Shown piece by piece: positions 1 to 8,045 of a stretch of DNA of 64,000 bases. The first letter of the stretch is position 1; every line of letters begins with the position of its first letter. The notes beneath the pieces are model-generated. The model was given only the letters and a program-made list of their open reading frames with translations, had not been told where the DNA came from and did not search any database. The DNA lies in assembly GCF_035958815.1 (NCBI RefSeq), contig NZ_CP108383.1:2170001-2234000 (forward strand). The letters are read 5' to 3'. The position numbers and the translations under genes are program-made. Origin of the DNA: Nocardia sp. NBC_01327 (GTDB taxonomy: Bacteria > Actinomycetota > Actinomycetes > Mycobacteriales > Mycobacteriaceae).

Positions 1-3000
1 AGGATCTGGCCCGCCTGTGGCTGGGCGACGATACGCACGCCGCCGAGCTCGCCGTCACCGGTTTCGCCGGCGCCGGGGAAGCCGTTGCGGTGCAGGCGAA
101 TTGGTGGCGCGACCGCGCCAAGAGCGAAGCCCGCTCGGTGCTGGCCGGTGTGTACGGCCGTATTGCCGAGGCCGCGCTGGCCGAGGCGGATCCGGGTGTC
201 TGGTCCGATGACATCGCCGTAATCACCGGTGCGAGCAAGGGTTCCATCGCGGCGGCCGCCGCCGGACGCCTACTGGGCGGTGGCGCGACGGTCATCGTCA
301 CCACCTCCAAGCTGGACGACAACCGGATCGGCTTCTACAAGAAGCTCTACCGCGAGAACGCCCGCAATGGCGCCGCCCTGTGGGTGGTCCCGGCGAATAT
401 GGCCTCCTACACCGATATCGACGCCCTGATGGACTGGGTCGGCAACGAGCAGGTCGACAATGCCGGTGGCGCGAAGATTCTCGTCAAGGAGGCGATGACT
501 CCGACGCTGCTGCTGCCGTTCGCCGCCCCGCGCGTGGCCGGTGACCTGGCCGATGCCGGCGCCCGCGCCGAAATGGAGATGCGGGTTCTGCTCTGGTCGG
601 TGGAGCGCCTCATCGGCGGTCTGTCCCAGCTGGGCGCGGACCACAATGTGGACGCGAAACTGCATGTGGTGCTGCCGGGTTCGCCCAACCGCGGCCTGTT
701 CGGCGGAGACGGCGCGTACGGCGAGTCCAAGGCCGCCCTCGACGCCGTGGTCGCCAAGTGGCGCGCCGAGAAGTCCTGGGCCGACCGGGTCACCCTGGTG
801 CACGCGCTCATCGGCTGGGTGCGCGGCACCGGGCTCATGGGCCATAACGATCCGCTGGTCGCCGCCGTCGAGAAGGCCGGGGTGCACACCTGGTCCACCG
901 AGCAGATGGCCGATGAGCTGCTCAAGTGGTGCACGTCGCGGGCTCGCGTCGTCACCGCCGGCGGCCCGCAGCAGATCGATCTGACCGGTGGCCTGGCGCG
1001 CGCCAAGCTGGATCTGTCCGCGCTGGCCAAGGAGAGCTTGGAAGGCGCTGCGGCGGAAGAGGATATCGAGGAAGGCCCGGTCACCATCGCGGCACTCCCG
1101 GCCCCGCCCACCCTGAGCTCCAAGCTGCCGGTCCCCGAATGGGGTTCGGTGACAGCCGATCTCGACGATATGGTCGTCATCGTCGGCGCGGGCGAGCTCG
1201 GCCCCTACGGTTCGGCGCGCACCCGCTTCGAGATGGAGGTCTCCGACCAGCTCTCCGCCGCGGGCGTACTGGAGCTGGCGTGGACCACCGGTCTGGTCAC
1301 CTGGGAGAACGAGCCCAAGGCCGGCTGGTACGACACCGAATCCGGTGACTACGTCGACGAATCCGAGCTGGCCGAGCGCTACCACGACACCGTGGTCGAG
1401 CGCTGCGGCGTCCGCCGGTACGCCGACGACGGCGCCATGGTCGACAACACCGCACCGCTGCTCACCTCGGTCTTCCTGGACAAGGACCTGTCCTTCGTGG
1501 TGAACAGCGAGGCCGAGGCCCGCAGTTTCTACGCCGCCAACCCGGAGCAGACCGTCATCACGCCGGTCGAGGGCACCGGCGACTGGCAGGTGACACGCAA
1601 GGCGGGCACCGAGATTCGGGTGCCGCGCAAGGCGAAGCTGTCCCGGGTGGTCGGTGGACAGATCCCCACCGGCTGGGACCCCACCCGGTTCGGCATCTCC
1701 GCCGATATGGCCGGTTCGGTCGACCGGGTCGCGCTGTGGAACATCGTCTGCACCGTGGACGCGTTCCTCGGCTCGGGTTTCAGCCCGGCCGAGCTCATGC
1801 AGTGGGTGCACCCGTCGCTGGTGGCGAACACCCAGGGCACCGGTATGGGCGGCATGTCGTCCATGCGGTCGCTGTACATCGACAATCTGCTCGGTGAGTC
1901 GCGGGCCAACGACATCCTGCAGGAGGCGCTGCCGAACGTCGCTCTGGCGCACGTGGTTCAGAGCTATGTGGGCAGCTACGGCGGCATGATCCACCCGGTC
2001 GCCGCCTGCGCCACCGCCGCGGTCTCCGTCGAGGAGGGCGTGGACAAGATCAAGCTCGGCAAGGCCGATCTGGTCGTCGCCGGCGGTTACGACGATCTCG
2101 GCATCGAAGGCATTGTCGGCTTCGGTGATATGTCCGCCACCGCCGATTCGGCCGTCATGTCCGCCAAGGGCATCAGCGACCGCTACTTCTCCCGGGCCAA
2201 CGATCGCCGCCGCGGCGGCTTCGTCGAATCCATGGGCGGCGGAACGGTGCTGCTGGCTCGCGGCAGCGTCGCGCTGGAAATGGGCCTGCCGGTGCTCGGT
2301 GTGGTCGCGTACGCCCAGTCCTTCGCGGACGGCGTGCACACCTCCATCCCGGCCCCCGGCCTGGGTGCGCTCGGTGCGGGTCGCGGCGGCGCGGAGTCCA
2401 AGCTGGCCAAGGAACTTCGCAAGCTGGGTGTGGCGGCGGACGAGGTCGCGGTGATCTCCAAGCACGACACCTCCACGGCCGCAAACGATCCCAATGAGTC
2501 CGAGCTGCACGAGCGGCTGGCGACTGCCATCGGCCGCTCGGAAGGCGCACCGCTGTTCGTGATTTCGCAGAAGACCCTCACCGGTCATGCGAAGGGCGGC
2601 GCGGCGGCCTTCCAGATGATCGGCCTGTGCCAGGTGCTGGAGCAGGGCGTCATCCCGCCCAACCGCAGCCTCGACTGCGTGGACGAGAAGATGCAGGCGT
2701 ACCCGCACCTGGTATGGGTCCGCGAGGCCATGGACCTGGGCGAGCGCTTCCCGCTCAAGGCCGGTCTGGTCACCTCGCTCGGCTTCGGGCACGTCTCCGG
2801 CCTGGTGGCGATCGTGCACCCGCAGGCGTTCATCGCGGCCCTGGATCCGGACAAGCGCGAGGCGTACCAGCGTCGGGCCGAGGAGCGTCAGCTCAACGGC
2901 CGGCAGCGCCTCACCGAGGCCATGTGCGGCGGCGCCCCGCTGTACGAGCGCCCGGCGGATCGCCGCCTCGGCGGCGACGGCACCCCCGCCAAGAAGTCGC

Positions 3001-3095
3001 GCCAGCTGGAAGCCGACATGCTGCTCTCGGCCCAGGCCCGACTGGGTACGGACGCAACGTATGTCGCGGTTCCGCCCGGACCGGCGTGCCGGTAA
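1..3095 (+). CDS. fas: Type I fatty acid synthase, C-terminal part (ketoreductase and ketosynthase domains)
   Basis: This is the 3' end of a gene that begins left of the window; the frame is open from base 3, giving about 1,030 residues. Actinobacterial FAS-I is a single chain of roughly 3,000 residues that makes the C16-C26 acyl-CoAs feeding mycolic acid synthesis. The ketoreductase part has the nucleotide-binding run ITGASKGS (about bases 222-245) and a YGESK motif with its Tyr at 717-719. The ketosynthase part shows ACATAAVS with the nucleophilic Cys codon at 2007-2009, and active-site His codons at 2463-2465 (KHDTST) and 2586-2588 (TGHAKGG). The carrier domain would be charged by AcpS, which is normally the next gene but is displaced here by the nuclease gene at 3335. 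The C-terminus runs to a clear TAA. Confidence 0.96.
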   Translation, partial: DLARLWLGDDTHAAELAVTGFAGAGEAVAVQANWWRDRAKSEARSVLAGVYGRIAEAALAEADPGVWSDDIAVITGASKGSIAAAAAGRLLGGGATVIVTTSKLDDNRIGFYKKLYRENARNGAALWVVPANMASYTDIDALMDWVGNEQVDNAGGAKILVKEAMTPTLLLPFAAPRVAGDLADAGARAEMEMRVLLWSVERLIGGLSQLGADHNVDAKLHVVLPGSPNRGLFGGDGAYGESKAALDAVVAKWRAEKSWADRVTLVHALIGWVRGTGLMGHNDPLVAAVEKAGVHTWSTEQMADELLKWCTSRARVVTAGGPQQIDLTGGLARAKLDLSALAKESLEGAAAEEDIEEGPVTIAALPAPPTLSSKLPVPEWGSVTADLDDMVVIVGAGELGPYGSARTRFEMEVSDQLSAAGVLELAWTTGLVTWENEPKAGWYDTESGDYVDESELAERYHDTVVERCGVRRYADDGAMVDNTAPLLTSVFLDKDLSFVVNSEAEARSFYAANPEQTVITPVEGTGDWQVTRKAGTEIRVPRKAKLSRVVGGQIPTGWDPTRFGISADMAGSVDRVALWNIVCTVDAFLGSGFSPAELMQWVHPSLVANTQGTGMGGMSSMRSLYIDNLLGESRANDILQEALPNVALAHVVQSYVGSYGGMIHPVAACATAAVSVEEGVDKIKLGKADLVVAGGYDDLGIEGIVGFGDMSATADSAVMSAKGISDRYFSRANDRRRGGFVESMGGGTVLLARGSVALEMGLPVLGVVAYAQSFADGVHTSIPAPGLGALGAGRGGAESKLAKELRKLGVAADEVAVISKHDTSTAANDPNESELHERLATAIGRSEGAPLFVISQKTLTGHAKGGAAAFQMIGLCQVLEQGVIPPNRSLDCVDEKMQAYPHLVWVREAMDLGERFPLKAGLVTSLGFGHVSGLVAIVHPQAFIAALDPDKREAYQRRAEERQLNGRQRLTEAMCGGAPLYERPADRRLGGDGTPAKKSRQLEADMLLSAQARLGTDATYVAVPPGPACR

Positions 3096-3107
3096 CAATC
3101 GACAGAT

Positions 3108-3132
3108 TTGCGCCGCACCACCTGCGGCGCAA
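3108..3132 (+). terminator. Hairpin after fas
   Basis: A perfect 10-bp stem (TTGCGCCGCA / TGCGGCGCAA) with a 5-nt loop starts 13 nt after the fas stop. It lacks a long U-run, as is common for high-GC actinobacterial terminators. If it works, acpS downstream needs its own promoter. Confidence 0.6.
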
Positions 3133-3146
3133 CTGAACTCATGACC

Positions 3147-3176
3147 GGTGGAGCCTGTGAATGCGTAGGCTCCACC
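3147..3176 (+). terminator. Second hairpin in the fas to nuclease gap
   Basis: A perfect 10-bp inverted repeat (GGTGGAGCCT / AGGCTCCACC) around a 10-nt loop lies 14 nt after the first hairpin. It may be a second terminator in tandem or part of the left end of the inserted element. No poly-U follows. Confidence 0.45.
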
Positions 3177-3329
3177 GCAGTTGATTGGGCGCTCATGACT
3201 GTCTCCCATCAATTGATCGTTGTGAGGTCGGGAAGTGCGTTGGAATGGTCCGGACAATTCGGATTGTGTGAAAACCACTGTTTCGGAACGGATTTCGTCT
3301 TCCAATCGACAAATTGTAGTGATAGCGTT

Positions 3330-3343
3330 CGAATATGCGTTCG
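3330..3343. promoter_or_regulatory. LexA/SOS-box-like palindrome over the nuclease start codon
   Basis: CGAATATGCGTTCG matches 13 of 14 positions of the Gram-positive SOS box CGAACRNRYGTTCG. The wider TCGAAT-ATGC-GTTCGA differs by one base from the mycobacterial form TCGAAC-N4-GTTCGA. The ATG at 3335-3337 lies inside it. There is no Shine-Dalgarno sequence upstream, so a leaderless transcript starting here is plausible, and a bound repressor would cover the start. The match is seen; LexA control is inferred. Confidence 0.5.
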
Positions 3344-5167
3344 AATGCACAGGCTCGCGCCGCCGTCGTCACCGAACGCGTGGTGGCACGGCAATTCGCG
3401 TTCACCACTCGCGCATATATGGCGGTCGATGAGGTGAGTGGGGAATCGGTCGGGCTCGACGAGGTCGACACACGAACCGGTTGGCTGCTGAGCCTGATCG
3501 CCTGTGCGGGAGCCGAACTGGTGGCCCGGCTGTGGCAGCCGGGGACCTTCGATGTGCTTGCCGCCGGTCGTGACCTACAAGGTCGCAAGTTGCCTGCGCA
3601 AGGGCATGTGGCCGCGGCCCGATTGGGGTGGACGCCCTGTTACCCGGACGGGATATATGTGCCGTCGCGGGTGACCCGGGTGGTGACCGCACAGGTCACC
3701 AGTACCCTGCGGACCCTCGCCTACCGCGACACTGCGATCGGCGTGCTCTGTTCCCGATTCGACTCGGACACAGGCCGGTTGGCGCCAGCCACCGGCTCCG
3801 AGGTCTGTGTGCCGTCGGGCTTCGCGCGGGGAGTGTGCCGTCAGCTCGCCGCCCGCTCCCGCCGCAGCGAAGGTACGCAAGCAACGTGGTTGCGGATCAC
3901 CGACCTGCAGGGTCCACCACAGATCGCTGCATTGGCCCGACTTTCCGCTGCTGATCGGCAGCTCGCTCAGCTCACTGTGGCAGGCGGCGAGTTGGTGTTG
4001 ACGGTGAAGTTGCCGACCTGCCCAGCCCCGGCCGGGCGGGCGCAGTGGCGGTGGGTGCGGTTGACCGCCGCGATCCCGGAGCACCTGCATGGGCGGCCGG
4101 TCACCGATTGGCATCTGCCGAGCCTGGTCTTGGACCGTGGGGGTGTGCTGTGGCGGTGTGCGGGGACCGAAATGGTGCCCGCAGCCGACCCGGCCGCGGG
4201 GACTGTCGCGGTAGGAGTCGATTGGTCCCCGTCCGCCCTCGGTGTCGCCGCCCTCGTGGCCGAAGGGCCAAACGGGTTGTCCTCGGACTTCCATGGTTGG
4301 ACATACGATGACCGGGGGCTTGGGGTGAAACTGGCGCGCCTGCAAACCGAAGGCCAAATGCTGCATCGCAAGTCAGCGCGACTGAGGCAGCTCGCCCTCT
4401 CGGCTTCGCCCGAGGTCTGTGACAGGCTCGAGTCGAAGATCGCGGTGCTCGAGGCGCACCGCGGTGCGGTGGGTGCCAAAAGGCGGAAAATCAACCGGGA
4501 GTTGGCGTTCCACTTCGCCTCCCAAGTCACCGCTTATTCCGTCGCGGCGGGCGCGCAACTCATTGCGGTGGAGGACCTCACTACCCTCGAAACCCGTTCA
4601 CATGGGCGGGTCAACAACAACCGAGCCGCGCAGTCCGCCCGCCGCCAAGCTGTCGTTGCCCTCGCGCACACCGCCGCCGGGGTTGGCATTGCAGTGGTTT
4701 CCGTGCCTGCGAGGGGATCGTCCGCGTGGTGTCCGGGCTGCGACGAACCGCTCTCGCGCCCGGGCGGTTACCACAGTGCCTGGTGCGTGCGCTGCGAGGT
4801 CGGGGGTAATCGTGATCATATGGCGGGTATCAACTTGGCCAAACGTGTGTTGCTGGGTAAAACCAATGTGACTCGCCGGCGTGGGCAGATGCCGACGATC
4901 CGGGTGACCGAGCACGCACCGGTGCGGCGGTGTCGGGATAAAGCAAGCCCGACACCGCGTCAGCCGCGGCACCGCAGGGTGCGCTGTAGTTCACCCGCCA
5001 TGACCGAACGGGTGGGGGTGAATTCGAATCAGTCTGTTCCTGCATCACAAGCGTCGATGTGGGACACGGTCAAACCTGTAGCGCCGCAAGGCGTTGCCGG
5101 TAGCCGTGACACACGTACATCTGTACTGTCTGCGACCGCAGTGGCAGACAGTATGAGATCTACGTAG
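3335..5167 (+). CDS. TnpB/Cas12-type RuvC nuclease inserted between fas and acpS
   Basis: A 610-residue protein with the full layout of a TnpB-like RNA-guided nuclease. The three RuvC acidic residues are present: D296 in VGVDWS, E413 in AVEDLTTLE and D494 in GNRDHMAGINLA. A zinc ribbon lies between the last two (CPGC at 466-469, CVRC at 484-487). The N-terminal half (1-290) has no motif I recognise and would be the wedge/REC part. TnpB proteins usually stop soon after the third acidic residue, but here about 115 more basic, low-complexity residues follow, encoded by hairpin-rich DNA. No TnpA, serine recombinase or CRISPR array is nearby, so it is a lone copy: an IS1341-type element or a domesticated nuclease. 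No ribosome-binding site precedes the ATG; a downstream ATG at 3419 would remove the first 28 residues. Mycobacteria have fas and acpS adjacent, so insertion is inferred. Confidence 0.85.
   Translation: MRSNAQARAAVVTERVVARQFAFTTRAYMAVDEVSGESVGLDEVDTRTGWLLSLIACAGAELVARLWQPGTFDVLAAGRDLQGRKLPAQGHVAAARLGWTPCYPDGIYVPSRVTRVVTAQVTSTLRTLAYRDTAIGVLCSRFDSDTGRLAPATGSEVCVPSGFARGVCRQLAARSRRSEGTQATWLRITDLQGPPQIAALARLSAADRQLAQLTVAGGELVLTVKLPTCPAPAGRAQWRWVRLTAAIPEHLHGRPVTDWHLPSLVLDRGGVLWRCAGTEMVPAADPAAGTVAVGVDWSPSALGVAALVAEGPNGLSSDFHGWTYDDRGLGVKLARLQTEGQMLHRKSARLRQLALSASPEVCDRLESKIAVLEAHRGAVGAKRRKINRELAFHFASQVTAYSVAAGAQLIAVEDLTTLETRSHGRVNNNRAAQSARRQAVVALAHTAAGVGIAVVSVPARGSSAWCPGCDEPLSRPGGYHSAWCVRCEVGGNRDHMAGINLAKRVLLGKTNVTRRRGQMPTIRVTEHAPVRRCRDKASPTPRQPRHRRVRCSSPAMTERVGVNSNQSVPASQASMWDTVKPVAPQGVAGSRDTRTSVLSATAVADSMRST
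4865..5160 (+). ncRNA. Candidate guide (omega) RNA / right-end structured region of the TnpB-like gene
   Basis: The 3' part of the nuclease ORF is dense in inverted repeats: an 11-bp stem at 4927-4937/4948-4958, nested stems at 4990-5022, GTACA-TC-TGTAC at 5115-5126 and a 10-bp stem at 5124-5133/5144-5153. In TnpB elements the guide RNA scaffold overlaps the 3' end of tnpB and ends at the element border. The structure is seen; the RNA function is inferred, and the exact ends are not known. Confidence 0.35.
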
Positions 5168-5179
5168 ACGCTCCGCTGG

Positions 5180-5185
5180 TATGTT
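5180..5185 (+). promoter_or_regulatory. acpS: Possible -10 element for acpS
   Basis: TATGTT fits the TANNNT -10 pattern and sits about 50 nt before the acpS GTG, downstream of the last hairpin of the nuclease gene. It would allow acpS to be transcribed independently of fas. No convincing -35 is visible. Confidence 0.25.
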
Positions 5186-5232
5186 GCCCCCAATCGACTG
5201 CATCGAGAGAAAGAATCGAGGAGTCTCGAACA

Positions 5233-5655
5233 GTGACGATCCTTGGTATCGGACTGGACTTGGTATGCATTTCCGAGTTCGCCGAACAGCTGGAACGTCC
5301 CGGATCCACCATGATCCGGGAGACCTTCACCGCCGGTGAGCGGCGCTATTGCCAAAGCAAAGGCACCGACCCGGCCCGCAGTTACGCCGCCCGGTGGGCC
5401 GCTAAGGAGGCCGTCATCAAGGCGTGGGCTTCCTCGCGCTTCGCCCGCAGCCCGCAGATCGGCGACAATCCGTATCCGCTCATCGAGGTCGTCAATGACG
5501 CCTGGGGGCGCCCCAGCATCAAATTGCACGGACTCACAGCGGAATTCCTGCCCCGGGTACGGGTGCACCTGTCGCTGACGCACGACGGCGATACGGCGGC
5601 CGCCATGGTGGTGCTGGAGGATCCGGGCGAACTGGCCGACCTCATCCAGGGCTGA
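5233..5655 (+). CDS. acpS: Holo-[acyl-carrier-protein] synthase
   Basis: A 140-residue 4'-phosphopantetheinyl transferase of the AcpS family. It moves the phosphopantetheine arm from CoA to the carrier domain of FAS-I and other acyl carrier proteins. The N-terminal GIGLDLV carries the Mg-binding D9, and RWAAKEAVIKAW carries K58-E59, the second metal/CoA-binding signature. The GTG start has a good GAGGAG ribosome-binding site at 5218-5223. Length is normal for the family. In mycobacteria acpS lies directly behind fas. Here the TnpB-like gene separates them by about 2.1 kb, so this essential gene may have lost co-transcription with fas. Confidence 0.95.
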   Translation: MTILGIGLDLVCISEFAEQLERPGSTMIRETFTAGERRYCQSKGTDPARSYAARWAAKEAVIKAWASSRFARSPQIGDNPYPLIEVVNDAWGRPSIKLHGLTAEFLPRVRVHLSLTHDGDTAAAMVVLEDPGELADLIQG

Positions 5656-5668
5656 ACGGCGGGGCGGG

Positions 5669-6313
5669 TCAGAATTTGTCGGGCTCGAGCGGCAGGCGCT
5701 GCCCGCCCGTCCGTGATTCCTTCTCGGCGATCAGCAGATACGCGACCATGAGTCGCTTGAGCTCGGCGACCGCGTCCTCGTGGCTGAGGCCGTCCTGGAC
5801 CGAGAAATTCAGCATCGAATAGACGACGTGCACCAGCACCTGCGCCATCATCGAACGACGGCCGCGCGGGGTGCGGGGCATGAGCGAGCGCAACATCTGC
5901 GCTACCGCCTCGGCGAATTCCTTCTCGTGAATCGCGCCGGTGGCCCGCGTCGAGGGTGTCGACTGCATGGCCAGCCACACCTCGCGCCGGGACGGATCGG
6001 TCATCCACAGTTCGGCGAGGTGATCGACCAGCGCGTTCATATGCCGCAGCCAGTCCATGGACGGGATCTCGCCGTGGAAGTCGGCCAGCTCCTGTGAAAC
6101 CGCAACCAGGTCTTGGCGATTGAGCTCGCAGACGATGACGTACTTGTTGGCGAAGAATTGGTAGAGGGTGCCGATCGGCACTTCCGCGCGGGCCGCGACC
6201 TCTTCGCAGGTGAACGATTCGAAGCCGACCTCGACCAGCAGTTCGCGGGAGGACTGCAGCAGCGCGTCGAACTTGCGCTTGCTCCGCTCCTGCGTCGGCC
6301 GGCGGCGCGGCAT
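5669..6313 (-). CDS. TetR family transcriptional regulator
   Basis: A 214-residue TetR-type repressor. The N-terminal helix-turn-helix lies at about residues 22-52 (FTCEEVAARAEVPIGTLYQF), followed by an all-helical ligand-binding domain. The ATG at 6313 is chosen because AGGAG lies four bases upstream; the frame stays open farther up, with a GTG at 6391 that would add 26 residues. It converges on acpS with a 13-nt gap and diverges from the gene at 6612, which it may control. The ligand cannot be told from the sequence. Confidence 0.85.
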   Translation of the reverse strand: MPRRRPTQERSKRKFDALLQSSRELLVEVGFESFTCEEVAARAEVPIGTLYQFFANKYVIVCELNRQDLVAVSQELADFHGEIPSMDWLRHMNALVDHLAELWMTDPSRREVWLAMQSTPSTRATGAIHEKEFAEAVAQMLRSLMPRTPRGRRSMMAQVLVHVVYSMLNFSVQDGLSHEDAVAELKRLMVAYLLIAEKESRTGGQRLPLEPDKF

Positions 6314-6611
6314 CAGCTCCTGCGGATCATCCTGCAACTCCAACGCAGGGTCCGGTCGCCGCGTCGACCTGGTTCCCGTGCGTGCTTCCACGTTCAACAG
6401 CCTAGAGGTAGCGACACTCCGATGACACGCTGCGGTAGTTCGTGTGTCCCTATGTCGCGGCGGATTTCTACCCATCCGCGCCGGGAATGGTGACGAACCT
6501 TCATCGCAGCTGCTTCTCAGCTGCATGTCTCAGGGCTGATTTCACCATCGGGTCGTTTGACCTGTCGGGGTTCATTTCACTGAAAGCACGACGACGTTGG
6601 AAGGCTGATCT

Positions 6612-7940
6612 GTGGTTGCTCCTGCTGTTGTTCGTTCCGCGGTGACCATCGGCGTTGCCACCGAGCGCGGTACCGTGCGCGCCGTGGCACTCGCCGATGA
6701 CGGTGACAAGTTGCCAGAACGCGTGGTCATGGAACGCGTCGAGAAGATCACCGGTGAGACGAAGGCCGATCTGGCCGCCGCGGTCGAACTGGTGCTGGAG
6801 GAGATCGCGGGCAAGCTCGGCCCGGATCGGGAGATCCTGGGTGCGGCCGTCGCCTACCGCGATGCCGCCGAGCGCCGGGCCATCGTCACCCGCCTGGCCG
6901 CGGGGCCGTGGCGGGAGGCCTCACTGGTCTCCGCGAAGGCCGCGCACCTGTCCGTGGCGCGCGCCATGACGTGGGTGGACGAATTCGACGATCTCGCCAT
7001 CTGCGAGGTGGTGCCGGGTTCGCAGGCGTTCTCGCTCATCGATTCCGGGCGCAACCGGGTGCTCGCGGCGGTGTCGCTCACCGGCGGCGGTACCACGGAG
7101 GAGGCCATGCGGGCCGCCGTGACGGCCGCCTGGGATCAGTTCGACGCGGCCGGTGTGAAGCCGGACGCGGTGGTGCTGATCGGTTCCGCCGCAAGCGAAC
7201 CCGCGGTCAAGGCGGCGCTGGAGGCCGGTTTCGGGGCGCCCGTCATTCCGTGCTCCGTCGCCGCGGCCGCACCGGCCGTCGGCGCGGCGCTGTCCGCCAT
7301 GCCGGAGGCCGAGTACGCGGGCGAGGCCGCCGAGCGCATTCGCCGCGCCCGGGGCACCGCCGCACTTTTCGCCGCGGCCAGCGTGCTCGCGGGTGGTCTC
7401 GTCGCGGGCGGAGTGTATGCGGCGAGCGGTAATTCGAAGTCGGTGCCCGAACCGATGCTGACCGATTCCCGGGTGTCCGCGGACGCGCGCACCGGTGGCA
7501 GTGACCATCCGATCGTGCAACCCGGTGTCGAAACCGGAGCGGCGGGCACTCCCGCGGACGGTCAGCCGGGTGCTCCGGCCGCACCGTCCGATGCGAGCGC
7601 GCCGGTCTCGGAACAGCCCGCCCCGGAGAACCCGCCCGCGCCGGATGTCATCACCATCGACCCGGCGGCCATGAACTGGGGTCCGACGAATCCCGATGCA
7701 GGGCACTGGCGTCCGTCCAAGCCGCTGGTGAAGTCGCAGCCGGAGCCGGAGACGGGCCTGTATCAGGACTCCATTCTCCCCGCGCCGACGCACGCGGCCG
7801 CGCTCACCGATACCGGCCTCTTCTCGGGCGAGACCGCACCGCCCGCGCTGAACACGCCGGAGTTCGCCAAGTGGTGGGACAACCACTGGAACATGATGCT
7901 GCAGTGGGCAGCAGCGCAGATGCTGCCGCGCGGCGTCTAG
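6612..7940 (+). CDS. Membrane protein with Hsp70/actin-like N-terminal domain (DUF7159-like)
   Basis: A 442-residue protein starting at GTG behind GGAAGG. Residues about 10-230 look like an actin/Hsp70-fold domain of the kind in mycobacterial DUF7159 proteins (ITIGVATERGTVRAVAL near the start, VSLTGGGTTEEA in the middle). A single transmembrane helix follows at about 248-270. The rest is a Pro/Ala/Glu-rich tail, probably outside the membrane. Homologues occur widely in mycolic-acid bacteria without a settled function. It stands alone, diverging from the TetR gene and converging on bcp across a strong hairpin. Confidence 0.75.
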   Translation: MVAPAVVRSAVTIGVATERGTVRAVALADDGDKLPERVVMERVEKITGETKADLAAAVELVLEEIAGKLGPDREILGAAVAYRDAAERRAIVTRLAAGPWREASLVSAKAAHLSVARAMTWVDEFDDLAICEVVPGSQAFSLIDSGRNRVLAAVSLTGGGTTEEAMRAAVTAAWDQFDAAGVKPDAVVLIGSAASEPAVKAALEAGFGAPVIPCSVAAAAPAVGAALSAMPEAEYAGEAAERIRRARGTAALFAAASVLAGGLVAGGVYAASGNSKSVPEPMLTDSRVSADARTGGSDHPIVQPGVETGAAGTPADGQPGAPAAPSDASAPVSEQPAPENPPAPDVITIDPAAMNWGPTNPDAGHWRPSKPLVKSQPEPETGLYQDSILPAPTHAAALTDTGLFSGETAPPALNTPEFAKWWDNHWNMMLQWAAAQMLPRGV

Positions 7941-7993
7941 AACTGGGTCCCTGTCAGGGGAACCGGGTCTCGGCAGTGCGGCTGTGTCGAGGT

Positions 7994-8032
7994 GGAAGAG
8001 TCCCGGCCCGGGTTGGGGGTCGGGACTCTTCC
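7994..8032. terminator. Bidirectional terminator between the DUF7159-like gene and bcp
   Basis: A perfect 12-bp inverted repeat (GGAAGAGTCCCG / CGGGACTCTTCC) with a 15-nt loop lies between two convergent genes, as expected for a shared terminator. Confidence 0.75.
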
Positions 8033-8045
8033 TGTTGCGCGGCGG

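Noticed and set aside
270..3350. A 1,026-residue minus-strand reading frame opposite fas
   Set aside because: It is rich in His, Arg, Gly and Asp without domains and mirrors the codon bias of fas. High-GC genes often leave such open antisense frames.
3335..5167. A Cas12m or other CRISPR-type effector
   Set aside because: Size fits, but no array or adaptation gene is near, and the N-terminal half does not show the features I associate with Cas12m. A lone TnpB-like protein is the safer call.
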